Source: a bacterium
GTDB taxonomy: Bacteria > Vulcanimicrobiota > Xenobia > Xenobiales > Xenobiaceae
NCBI GenBank assembly: GCA_022839105.1
Contig: JALHDH010000004.1
Location: 1-64,000, forward strand
Length of the DNA stretch: 64,000 nucleotides
Direction of reading: 5' to 3'
Positions within the stretch are counted from its first letter, which is position 1; the number at the start of each line of letters is the position of its first letter. Both the position numbers and the translations under genes were made by a program. Positions 19,951 through 27,216 of the stretch are shown here, one piece after another. Below the pieces are notes generated by a model. That model did no database searches. It saw only the letters and a list, made by a program, of their open reading frames with translations, and was not told the DNA's origin.

Positions 19951-20513
19951 TCCGACAGGAGCGGTGAGGGTCGGGAGCGCGGACGACGCTTCCGCGGACG
20001 CCCCTGGCGCTGAGCCTCGGGAAGCCTTCCCGAAAGACCCTCGCGGATCAAGCCGAGAAGACCGAGGGCCCTCTCGTCCGCCCCGGAAGATTCCATCCGG
20101 TCCAGGTAGTCCGCCATCGCGGGAACCAGACGGAGCTGCACCGCGCTGAGCTGGTCGGCCGCCAGCATGGAGCGCGATTTCCAGCTTCTGCTGCGCAGAT
20201 CCCAGAACAGGTCGCTCGGGTCGTAGTAGTAGGGAGCCGGCAGGCCATTGAGCTTCTCCCGCAGGGAAGGGACCGAGAAACCCTGCTCTTCGATCATGCC
20301 CTTGATGAAGGCCATCTCCACCAGGTCCGACCGGGTATAGCGTCGCGAACGTCCTTCATGGGGATATTCCGGGTGGAGCAGGCCCTGGCTCTCCCAGTAC
20401 TGGATCACGCGGGTGCTCACCTCCAAGGCCCTGGCCGCATCGGCCTGGCTGAGGTACAGGACCATCCCGTCAAAGAGTTCGAGCTGGGCGTCCGGGCGAA
20501 CTCGCGGTATCAC
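19941..20513 (-). CDS. MerR-family transcriptional regulator
   Basis: The protein has about 190 residues from a GTG at 20513; an ATG at 20465 (MVLYLSQADAARALEVS) is an alternative. The frame stays open upstream to 20642, but that would translate the operator. The winged-helix MerR signature is clear: SQADAARALEVSTRVIQYWE, GLLHP, RSRRYTRSDLVEM. A linker (FSVPSLREKLNGL) and a helical effector region follow, then a very basic tail (RPRKRRPRSRPS) that may add DNA contacts. No cysteine metal-binding set is visible, so the ligand is unknown. Fifty nt upstream lies a 37-bp perfect palindrome and beyond it a divergent consensus promoter. Autoregulation and control of that promoter are inferred. Confidence 0.8.
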   Translation of the reverse strand: MIPRVRPDAQLELFDGMVLYLSQADAARALEVSTRVIQYWESQGLLHPEYPHEGRSRRYTRSDLVEMAFIKGMIEEQGFSVPSLREKLNGLPAPYYYDPSDLFWDLRSRSWKSRSMLAADQLSAVQLRLVPAMADYLDRMESSGADERALGLLGLIREGLSGRLPEAQRQGRPRKRRPRSRPSPLLSDQG

Positions 20514-20551
20514 GCCCAAGGGATTCGTCAGGCCCGGGTCTTGCTCCCTTC

Positions 20552-20618
20552 TCCACACCTGCTGTCCACATATGCACAAGACTTGTGCATATGTGGACAA
20601 GCTGTGTGAATGTGGACA
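20552..20618. promoter_or_regulatory. Operator array: 37-bp perfect palindrome plus two extra half-sites
   Basis: TGTCCACATATGCACAAG (20563-20580), a central A, and its exact complement (20582-20599) form an 18+1+18 palindrome. A further half-site at 20601-20618 matches 13 of 18 positions of the right arm. TCCACACCTGC at 20552-20562 matches the left arm at 9 of 11. The array lies between the MerR gene and a divergent consensus promoter, so it is the obvious candidate binding site for that regulator. Confidence 0.75.
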
Positions 20619-20628
20619 CAGAAAGTTG

Positions 20629-20656
20629 TTGACATGGCCCATGCAGGGTGTATAAT
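20629..20656 (+). promoter_or_regulatory. Consensus sigma70 promoter
   Basis: TTGACA (20629-20634) and TATAAT (20651-20656) match consensus at all 12 positions, with a 16-nt spacer. Both hexamers stand out in this GC-rich sequence. It reads away from the MerR gene and starts 10 nt after the operator array. Confidence 0.85.
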
Positions 20657-20662
20657 GAAATC

Positions 20663-20797
20663 ACCTCGAGCATCGAGCCGGACGGCTCTGCAAGAGGAGC
20701 GCCGCGAAGGGTTCCCTGGCCCGAAGCGTCGCAGTGGTTCCTCCTATATCCCTTCATGTGCCCCCTCCGACTCACAATCCGGGGGGCCTTCTTTTTT
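20663..20797 (+). ncRNA. Putative ~135-nt small RNA
   Basis: A transcript from the consensus promoter would start near 20663 and end at the U-run of a terminator at 20797. No credible open reading frame fits inside it. The 5' part can fold (CTCGA/TCGAG, GAGCC/GGCTC, closed by CCTC/GAGG), with a second stem around GCGCCGC/GCGTCGC. A pyrimidine-rich segment at about 20738-20755 (GGTTCCTCCTATATCCC) contains CCTCC, able to pair with Shine-Dalgarno sequences. It is not recognisable as 6S, SRP, tmRNA or RNase P RNA. The promoter and terminator are seen; the function is inferred. Confidence 0.6.
20760..20797 (+). terminator. Rho-independent terminator
   Basis: GCCCCC (20760-20765) can pair with GGGGGGC (20781-20787) across a loop of about 15 nt, with one G bulged. 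It is followed by CTTC and a run of six T at 20792-20797. It is a clear intrinsic terminator for the putative small RNA. Confidence 0.75.
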
Positions 20798-20940
20798 CCA
20801 GGGACAGGAGGCAGACGATGCCGGCCCGGTCCTGCTTTTAAACGCCGTCAGCAGGCCTTCTTGGCAGCCGTGGCGAGTCCAAGGCTCTTCGCACGCCTCT
20901 CTGGGCTGGCGTCCGCCGCTCGAAAGCCTGGTGAGAAGGT

Positions 20941-20971
20941 CGGGGGTTCCAGGCACGACAACAAGCCCCCG
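20941..20971. repeat. 6-bp inverted repeat beside IS-like ends
   Basis: CGGGGG (20941-20946) and CCCCCG (20966-20971) flank a 19-nt loop just before the 22-nt direct repeats. It could be a hairpin or the border of an inserted element. Confidence 0.35.
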
Positions 20972-20977
20972 GTGTGA

Positions 20978-21022
20978 GATCCGGTTTAAAACAGTGCACT
21001 GATCCGGCCTAAAATGGTGCAC
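20978..21022. mobile_element. IS21-like terminal direct repeats (solo remnant)
   Basis: Two tandem 22-nt units (20978-20999 and 21001-21022) agree at 18 of 22 positions. The shared core is GATCCGG, then TAAAA, then GTGCAC. On the minus strand they read GTGCAC-TTTTA-CCGGATC, the style of the multiple terminal repeats bound by IS21-family IstA transposases. No istA or istB gene is nearby, so this is a solo end or an excision scar. The assignment is by pattern memory, not by a database search. Confidence 0.5.
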
Positions 21023-21116
21023 GGTTCCCCGACCGTTGGTAGCCTCTGACAAGAACCAGTAAATATCGGGCTTTCCTGCATCAAGCCTGTTGGTGTATAC
21101 GTATGCGGACAAGAAG

Positions 21117-21158
21117 AGAGCCCGAGAATGCCCTGTAAAATCGGGCTTCCCGGGCTCT
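21117..21158 (-). terminator. Terminator of the M14-like gene
   Basis: On the minus strand, a 12-bp stem with one G-U pair (AGAGCCCG core, arms 21147-21158 and 21117-21128) is followed by CTTCTTGT. It lies 40 nt after the stop at 21198. The inner repeat TCGGGCT/AGCCCGA offers an alternative fold. Confidence 0.6.
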
Positions 21159-21197
21159 ACCGCAGGCTAACGCGGGTGCAGTCTGAGTAAACTCGCG

Positions 21198-23708
21198 CTA
21201 GGACCCCTTGCCTTCGGGCTGGCGGCTCCGGCGCAGCAGCAGGGGGGCGGGAATCCGGGACGTGGCGGGCGGGGCCTCCCGATCCTCCTCCACGGGCGGA
21301 GCGGCGGAGGGAGGCGGCTCAGCCGGACCGCCGGGAAGGCGCACTGGAGGGACCGGGCGGGTGGAAGGGCGCGACTCGGATGGAGTCGGCGGGACGAGGG
21401 GATGGAGGCCCTCGTCCTGGGAGCGGGGAACCGGTCCCGTGCGCGCCGGGGACGAGCCCAGGACCCGGCCCGAGGCGGTCTCGCCCAGCACCCGACCGGT
21501 GGGTTCCTTGCGCAGAGGCGAATCCTCACGGATCGAGGTCACAGGCATCTCGGTGAGCTCTGGGGGCGGCGGCGGAGCCTGGGGCAGAGGCGAAGGGCCC
21601 CGCTGCAAGGCGCTGGTCTGGCCCGGACGGCTCTCAGGCGCCAGATGGGGCAGTCGGGCGGCCGGTCGGTAGCCTCCGAGGTGGCCGGGAGGCGACGCGC
21701 CCACGGGGGAATCGCCTCGGGTCCCGGACTCGGGCGCAGCCTGGGAAGACGCGACGCCACTTGAGGTCCGTTCAGGACCTGTCGCAATCGGGGCCGCCCC
21801 CCCGACCCGTGGAGGTGGCGGGGGGGTGTAGGCCGGCGGAGGGGGCGGGGCGGGCGCCTCCTCGCCCAGGGTCCGAAATTCCAGGCTGCCGGCTCGAGGA
21901 TGGCGCACTTCGAGCAGGACTTCGCCGTCTCCCCGGACCAGCCACTCCAGGGTCCTGGACTGCCTCTCGGGGGAGTCCGCAAACCACGGGGCCTGAGCCG
22001 TGGGATGGAGATGACCCGTCCCGATGCCGGACAAGGGCCCGAGCGGAACCCGGGGTGAGCCGACCAGCAGACCGCCCGCTGCGGGAGGATGGATCTCGAC
22101 CATGACGGGAGTCGAAGCGGACCTCGCGCGCTCGCTGATCCAGGTCGGCAGATAACCCTCGTTGGTGATCTCCAGGACCACCTTGCGCAGCGGAGAGGGC
22201 ATGCTCAAGGGCTCGTCGGAGGCCTGCGCGGCGTCGGCCCAACCCACCTGCTCCTCATGGCAGGTCGCCCTCAGATGGGGCAGGGCTCCCGCCAGGCAGA
22301 GCGCCAGATCCACGTTGCGCCGACAATCCTGGATCAACGCCTCCCCGGGCGGTGGATTCAGCCAGGTGTTCAGCAGATCCCATCCCCCGATTTCCACCGG
22401 CCCCAATTCAGGATGCTGGCACAGAGTCCAGGGAACAAAGCCGCTCCCGGCCCGCTCGCGATCCAACCAGCGCAGGATGGCCAGAAGCTCCACCTCGGTC
22501 GGCTCTCCGGAATGCCTCTCCAGGCCCGCCACCCTGGGCAGGGACCACAGACTCGGGCGCAGGCATGGAATTCCCAGCTCCTGGTACAGCCAGTCCGCGA
22601 AATCCCCGCCCCCCGTCTCCTCCTGGAGCGGACACCCGACCATCTCTTCGGCTCTGTGTCCGAGGATCCGGATCAAGGTCCGGTCGAATTCCACGAGCCC
22701 CTCCAGGAGCGGCGTCAGGATCCGCCCCTGGGAACTCCGCAGGGAAAGGGCCAGACCCAGGTTCGGATGATGCCGGAGGAATCGGGCCACGGCCTGGGAC
22801 TCGGGCTCGCTGAGGGCCCCCGAGACTTCGGGGCCGGGGAAGTTCCGGGCCAGATCCCGGTCGGGTCCGCCAGGCTCCCCCAGGAATCCCTCGCACTCCA
22901 GGCGATAGAAAGGCCCCTGCCGATCATCCGGGGCACGCCTCAAGAGAAGACGCGGGTCCCGCTTGGAGGCCTTCCAGGCACCGCGCGGATCCTTGCTGCG
23001 CATCTGCAGGATGCGGCCATCCCCATCGACATCGCCCGGGATCACCCTTCCCGCGCGTCCGGAGCCGGCCCGGACCAGCCCCCACTGCAGACTGCGCTCG
23101 GCGCCATCGGGGTCCATGCGCGGCAGGATGTAGAAGGTGCGGGTGTCCAGGAGGAAGGTCACCAGCTCGTCGCGCCCGTGATCCGCGGCCAGTCGCTGCA
23201 ACAAGGCCAAAGCCGCGACCGATCCGGCCACCTCGTCCCCCCGGACGTTGCCGTCCACCCACAGAGCGGGCTTGAGGGAAGCGGCCCCGGTTCCCTGGTT
23301 GGTCACCTCGGCCAGCATCAAGGGGCGGCCCTCGGCCGACTCCCCGATGGTGTACAGGCAGACCAGGTGCGGGACCGCCTCGGCGACCCTCTGCATGTAG
23401 CTGCAAAGCTCGGCAGACCTGGGATAGTGACGCGTCTCGAGAGGTGGGACGACCGGCAAGGCAAACTCCCCTTCAATTCCTGGGGATGCGGCCGCACCAG
23501 GACCTGCTCGGGCGGGGGTCTCGGCAGGCACCTCGTCCCAGGCACTCTTCAGGCTGCGGAGGGACCGGCCTCCGCTCCGGGCATCGAGGTCTGGAGCGAC
23601 TCTCGATTTCCAGACCTCCTTCGTGCCGGCACGGGCGATCCCCTGGTCGACGGAAGCGCCGGGAGGATTCGGCGGGCCGGCCTGGGAAGGGGAACCCATG
23701 AGAGCCAT
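21198..23708 (-). CDS. M14 carboxypeptidase-fold protein with lost active site (pseudoenzyme)
   Basis: The protein has about 836 residues from an ATG at 23708; TTG 23741 and ATG 23699 are alternatives. The 5' end abuts or overlaps the divergent gloB. Residues about 95-400 have the M14 zinc-carboxypeptidase layout: YTIGESAEGRPLMLAEVTN, GNVRGDEVAGS, PRMDPDGAERS, DLARNFPG and FADWLYQELGIP. Key residues are changed. The first zinc His is Arg (GNVRGDE, expected GNxHGxE), while its partner Glu is kept. The second zinc His is also Arg (LSLRSSQG, expected LHSxG). The general-base Glu after the DWxYxxxGI segment is absent. The C-terminal 250 residues are proline-rich and disordered. A binding or scaffold role is inferred. 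Confidence 0.75.
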   Translation of the reverse strand: MALMGSPSQAGPPNPPGASVDQGIARAGTKEVWKSRVAPDLDARSGGRSLRSLKSAWDEVPAETPARAGPGAAASPGIEGEFALPVVPPLETRHYPRSAELCSYMQRVAEAVPHLVCLYTIGESAEGRPLMLAEVTNQGTGAASLKPALWVDGNVRGDEVAGSVAALALLQRLAADHGRDELVTFLLDTRTFYILPRMDPDGAERSLQWGLVRAGSGRAGRVIPGDVDGDGRILQMRSKDPRGAWKASKRDPRLLLRRAPDDRQGPFYRLECEGFLGEPGGPDRDLARNFPGPEVSGALSEPESQAVARFLRHHPNLGLALSLRSSQGRILTPLLEGLVEFDRTLIRILGHRAEEMVGCPLQEETGGGDFADWLYQELGIPCLRPSLWSLPRVAGLERHSGEPTEVELLAILRWLDRERAGSGFVPWTLCQHPELGPVEIGGWDLLNTWLNPPPGEALIQDCRRNVDLALCLAGALPHLRATCHEEQVGWADAAQASDEPLSMPSPLRKVVLEITNEGYLPTWISERARSASTPVMVEIHPPAAGGLLVGSPRVPLGPLSGIGTGHLHPTAQAPWFADSPERQSRTLEWLVRGDGEVLLEVRHPRAGSLEFRTLGEEAPAPPPPPAYTPPPPPRVGGAAPIATGPERTSSGVASSQAAPESGTRGDSPVGASPPGHLGGYRPAARLPHLAPESRPGQTSALQRGPSPLPQAPPPPPELTEMPVTSIREDSPLRKEPTGRVLGETASGRVLGSSPARTGPVPRSQDEGLHPLVPPTPSESRPSTRPVPPVRLPGGPAEPPPSAAPPVEEDREAPPATSRIPAPLLLRRSRQPEGKGS

Positions 23709-24450
23709 CACGGTGAGGGCCCTGCCCGCCCTGGACGACAACTACATCTACCTGCTCCGCGGCCCGAACGAAGAGGAGTGCGCGCTCGTCGACCCCTCCC
23801 AGGCGGCTCCCATCCTCGAGGAACTGCGCCGGCACCCCGGCCGCCTGGTCGCGATCTACCTGACCCACCACCACCATGACCATCTGGGGGGCCTGAAGGA
23901 ACTGCTTGAGCGCCTGGGCCCGGTTCCCGTCCACGGCTCCCGGGTGGACCAGGCCCGCATCCCGGAAATCTCCGTTCCCCTGGAGGATGGGGACCGGATC
24001 TCCTTTGCCGGCGAAGAGGGCCAGGCCTGGCTCGTCCCGGGCCACACCCGAGGCCACCTGGCCTACCACTTTCCCCGCAGCGGACACCTCTTCAGCGGCG
24101 ACACCCTCTTCGGGGCCGGCTGTGGCCGCCTCTTCGAGGGAAGCGCCGAGCAGATGCACCGATCCCTGCAGAGGCTGGCGGGACTTCCCGACGAGACGCG
24201 GATCTGGTGCGGGCACGAGTACACCCGGGCCAACCTGCGCTTTGCCCGCACCGTGGACCCCGACAACGCCGAGCTGGCCGAGAGGGAGAAGCGCTGGGCT
24301 CCTCCCACGGTCCCCCTGGAGATGGGCCTGGAGAAGCGCACCAACCCGTTCCTGCGCTGCGCCGAGCCGGCCCTGCAGCGGGCCACCGGCAAGTGCGCTC
24401 CGGTGGAGGTCTTCGCCGAGTTGCGCCAGAGGAAGGATCGCTTCTCCTGA
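23698..24450 (+). CDS. gloB: Hydroxyacylglutathione hydrolase (glyoxalase II)
   Basis: The protein has 250 residues, the standard length. The di-metal site motif is THHHHDHLGG, followed by VPGHTRGHLAYHF, FSGDTLFGAGCGRLFEG and CGHEYTRANLRFA. The C-terminal substrate-recognition region carries KRTNPFLR. It hydrolyses S-D-lactoylglutathione, or an analogous thiol ester, to D-lactate in methylglyoxal detoxification. The ATG at 23698 is preceded by AAGGGGAA. The gene is divergent to and abuts the M14-like gene, so any promoter must lie within that gene's coding sequence. Confidence 0.93.
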   Translation: MRAITVRALPALDDNYIYLLRGPNEEECALVDPSQAAPILEELRRHPGRLVAIYLTHHHHDHLGGLKELLERLGPVPVHGSRVDQARIPEISVPLEDGDRISFAGEEGQAWLVPGHTRGHLAYHFPRSGHLFSGDTLFGAGCGRLFEGSAEQMHRSLQRLAGLPDETRIWCGHEYTRANLRFARTVDPDNAELAEREKRWAPPTVPLEMGLEKRTNPFLRCAEPALQRATGKCAPVEVFAELRQRKDRFS

Positions 24451-24493
24451 AAGCTCTTCCCGAGGTGCCCGGAGCCCGGTCCGAACCCGCGAC

Positions 24494-26257
24494 TCAGAAG
24501 GAGGGGACCCCTCCCGCCAGGCCGACGAAGGCGTCCAGGGGATCCGGCGCCTGACGGGCCGCCTCCAGGACCAGGCTGGTCCCCTTCTCTCCGGTCGCCA
24601 GGTGGACCCGATCGCAAAGCTCCAGCAGGATCGAATACCCCAGCCCCAACGAGGGGGCGGTGGAGAAGCCGGGCATCAGGACGGCCCGCGGAAGGTTCGC
24701 AAAGGCGATGCCCGGCCCCACGTCGTCCAGGCGCAGGCGGACCGCAGCCTCGTCGGCGCGCACCTCGAGCCGGCCGGGAGGGCCGTACTTCACCACGTTG
24801 GTGGCCGCCTCCGAGACGCAGGTGACCATGTTGAAGATCGTCTCGGGCGAGAGCTCCTGCTCCTGCATGCACTTCTCGACGCTCCTCCGGGCCAGCGGAA
24901 CGTCCGCCTTGTGCACCAGGGGAATGGAATCGAGAAGCTCCCCGCACCCATCCCAGTGGGCCTCGAGCTCCTCCTGCTCGCAGAGGATCAGTTTGCCCCG
25001 AGTGACCGCCTGCAGGGCATCCCTGTAGAACTGGCGGCGCGTGGCCTCCTCCTCCAGTCGCGACTCCACCCAGCGGGCATTCTGCAGGGCCATTCCGGCC
25101 TGGGCCCCGACCGAGATCAAGAGCGAGTTCTTCTCGCGGTTCATGGACTCGCCCTGGGTGGCCAGGACCCACAAGAAGCCGATCCTCTGGCTCCCGGCCG
25201 AGAGGGGGACACAGGCCAGGCCGGTATAGCCCTCCAACTGGACGATCCCGGCTGCCGGGTCGGGATCCTTCTCGGGATCCTTGACCACCCGGATGTTCTG
25301 ATTGGGCATCAGGCGCTCGCAGAAGCCGGCGATGGCCTGCTCCAGGCGGGGGGAGAGCAGGGCACCCTCATGCAGATCCGATCGGGACGGGTCCTCGAGC
25401 CAGCGGATCCCGACGGCAGCGTAGTCCCCCAGGCTGCGAGCGGCCTTCAGGACGGCGTGGACCACGTCGCAGACCCCGAAGGCCTGGCTGAGGGCGGAAG
25501 CCAGGCTGTAGAGGGTCACCAGGCTCCGGCTGGCCTCCAGCTCGGCCTCGGTCCGACAGGAATCCAGGCGGACCAGGGCCGAGGTTCCCAGGTAGGCTCC
25601 CTCGGGTCCGAAGCGAGGGGTGGGGTCCACTTCGACGATGGGTCCTCGACGGAGCTGAACCAGGAACGGGGCGATCACCCCACCGCGCTGCTGCTCGCGA
25701 ACCGCCCGCAGGCAGAGCACGTCGCGCTCCTCGACCAGCTCCTCCAGGCGCATGCCTTCCAGGCGTTCCTCCCGGACGACCCGCCGGATGGCTGCGTTGG
25801 ACCAGCGGATCGAATCGTCGGGGCCCAGTTCCAGGAGGCCATCGCCGATGCGGTTGAGGAGCTTTCGATAGCGCTCGTGCACGGGGGCCTCACTGCTCTG
25901 CAGCTCCCACCAGGTCCCACAGGCCTGCAGAAGCTGGCGGGCGAATTTCAGGCTGCCGAAGCGGGTCCGCCCCAGGTAGGGGACCTCGTCCTCCAGGCCG
26001 GATCCGGCCCGCGGCCGGAAGAAGAGGGGAATCTCCAGGCCCGATTGGGCCGCCCGGGCCAGGACATCGGAATGCCCCCGCAAAGCCGCCGAGACCAGGA
26101 CCAGATCCGCTCCGACCTCCTCGAGCAGGGTCCGGGCCGAACTGGCCCGGGCGCGATGCAGGACCCGCCCCCGGCGGGCCGCCAGGAGCTCTCCGAGAGA
26201 GCGCCGGCGCCGGGGACTGGCGTCAACCAGCAGGGTCTGAAACCGCGAGACAGGCAA
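24494..26257 (-). CDS. Sensor/regulator with receiver-like, PAS-like, GAF and RsbW-type HATPase domains
   Basis: The protein has 587 residues. Residues 1-90 resemble a receiver fold (FQTLLVDASPRRRRSLGELL), but the phospho-acceptor position reads LVLVSAALRG, with no Asp, so it is probably a pseudo-receiver. A PAS-like segment at about 145-265 (LLNRIGDGLLELGPDDSIRW) and a GAF-like domain at about 275-420 (DYAAVGIRWLEDPSR) follow. The last 120 residues are a GHKL ATPase of the RsbW/SpoIIAB kind: CVSEAATNVVKYG for the N-box, LRLDDVGPGI for G1 and GLGYSILLELCD for G2. No H-box or HisKA domain is seen, so serine phosphorylation of an anti-anti-sigma factor is more likely than histidine phosphotransfer. 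The TTG start at 26257 has no good ribosome-binding site. Confidence 0.75.
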   Translation of the reverse strand: MPVSRFQTLLVDASPRRRRSLGELLAARRGRVLHRARASSARTLLEEVGADLVLVSAALRGHSDVLARAAQSGLEIPLFFRPRAGSGLEDEVPYLGRTRFGSLKFARQLLQACGTWWELQSSEAPVHERYRKLLNRIGDGLLELGPDDSIRWSNAAIRRVVREERLEGMRLEELVEERDVLCLRAVREQQRGGVIAPFLVQLRRGPIVEVDPTPRFGPEGAYLGTSALVRLDSCRTEAELEASRSLVTLYSLASALSQAFGVCDVVHAVLKAARSLGDYAAVGIRWLEDPSRSDLHEGALLSPRLEQAIAGFCERLMPNQNIRVVKDPEKDPDPAAGIVQLEGYTGLACVPLSAGSQRIGFLWVLATQGESMNREKNSLLISVGAQAGMALQNARWVESRLEEEATRRQFYRDALQAVTRGKLILCEQEELEAHWDGCGELLDSIPLVHKADVPLARRSVEKCMQEQELSPETIFNMVTCVSEAATNVVKYGPPGRLEVRADEAAVRLRLDDVGPGIAFANLPRAVLMPGFSTAPSLGLGYSILLELCDRVHLATGEKGTSLVLEAARQAPDPLDAFVGLAGGVPSF

Positions 26258-26319
26258 GCGCGGGGGGTCTTCTCGTCCCGCCGAAACAGTCCTGTCCCGG
26301 AGGGCTCCGGTTCAATCCA

Positions 26320-26370
26320 GGAAAAGGAAGAAGCCTCTCCTGGTGGGGGAAGGTGGACCAGTCGAGGCTT
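26320..26370 (-). terminator. Terminator of the sdhCAB operon
   Basis: On the minus strand a two-part hairpin (outer AAGCCTC/GAGGCTT at 26331-26337 and 26364-26370, inner CTGGT/ACCAG) is followed by CTTCCTTTTCC. It lies about 80 nt past the sdhB stop. Confidence 0.7.
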
Positions 26371-26448
26371 GAGCTCAAGATAGCACCCGCTCCCGAAACG
26401 CGCTACCCCTAAATCCAACTATCCGTCTCGGGCACTAGGACAAATCTC

Positions 26449-27204
26449 CTATCCCAACATGGCCTTCCAGTATTCCTTGCGCATCCTGGCGATATGGTGG
26501 ATCGAGACCTCCTTGGGACAGACCGCCTCACACTCGCCGTGGTTGGTGCAGTTTCCAAAGCCCTCGAGATCCATCTGGCGGACCATGCTGGCCACCCGGC
26601 GCCGGGCCTCGGGACGGCCCTGGGGGAGATAGGCCAACTGGGAAACCTTGGCGGAGGTGAACAGGAACGCCGAGGCGTTGGGGCAGGCGGCCACGCAGGC
26701 CCCGCACCCGATGCAGGAGGCCGCGTCCATGGCGTTCTCGGCATCGTCCTTGGGGATCGGGATGGCGTTTCCGTCCGGAGCTGATCCCGCATTCTGGGAG
26801 ACGAAGCCCCCCGCCTGGATGATCCGATCCAGGGCGGTGCGATCCACCACCAGATCGCGAAGCACCGGGAAGGCTGCAGCCCGGAACGGCTCGACCTCGA
26901 TGGTCTGCCCATCCTGGAAATGCCGCATCCGCAGGGTGCAGGTGGTCGTGGCCGAGAGCGGACCGTGGGCCACCCCGGTGATCACCAGGCCGCACATCCC
27001 ACAGATCCCTTCGCGGCAGTCGCTGTCGAACTCGACGGGACGCTCTCCCTTCCGGGTCAACTGCACGTTCAACTCGTCCAGCATCTCCAGGAAGGACATC
27101 TCCGGCGAGATGTCCACCACCTTGTAATCCACCAACCGGCCAGGCTCCTGTGGGCCTTCCTGACGCCAGACCCGAAGGTTGAAGGACATGCTCTGGGTGC
27201 TCAT
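26449..27204 (-). CDS. sdhB: Succinate dehydrogenase/fumarate reductase iron-sulfur subunit
   Basis: The protein has 251 residues with all three cluster motifs: 2Fe-2S (CREGICGMCGLVITG), 4Fe-4S (CIGCGACVAACPNASA) and 3Fe-4S (CTNHGECEAVCPKEV). It passes electrons from the SdhA flavin to the SdhC hemes and quinone. The LDELNVQLTRKGERPVEFD region and the order C-A-B fit the single-anchor (B-type) enzymes. It starts 12 nt after the sdhA stop and is the last gene of the operon before the terminator at 26331-26370. Confidence 0.95.
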   Translation of the reverse strand: MSTQSMSFNLRVWRQEGPQEPGRLVDYKVVDISPEMSFLEMLDELNVQLTRKGERPVEFDSDCREGICGMCGLVITGVAHGPLSATTTCTLRMRHFQDGQTIEVEPFRAAAFPVLRDLVVDRTALDRIIQAGGFVSQNAGSAPDGNAIPIPKDDAENAMDAASCIGCGACVAACPNASAFLFTSAKVSQLAYLPQGRPEARRRVASMVRQMDLEGFGNCTNHGECEAVCPKEVSIHHIARMRKEYWKAMLG

Positions 27205-27216
27205 GGCGTGCTCCTG

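Noticed and set aside
20514..20642. N-terminal extension of the MerR protein to position 20642
   Set aside because: It would translate the perfect palindrome and part of the promoter, and yields a Cys/His-rich sequence not found in MerR proteins.
20610..21002. A 130-codon plus-strand frame from the consensus promoter region
   Set aside because: It starts upstream of the predicted transcription start, reads through the terminator and has no homology or codon-use support. A small RNA fits better.
26300..26320. GGTTCAATCC resembling a tRNA T-loop
   Set aside because: The flanking bases do not pair as a T-stem and the rest of a tRNA is missing.
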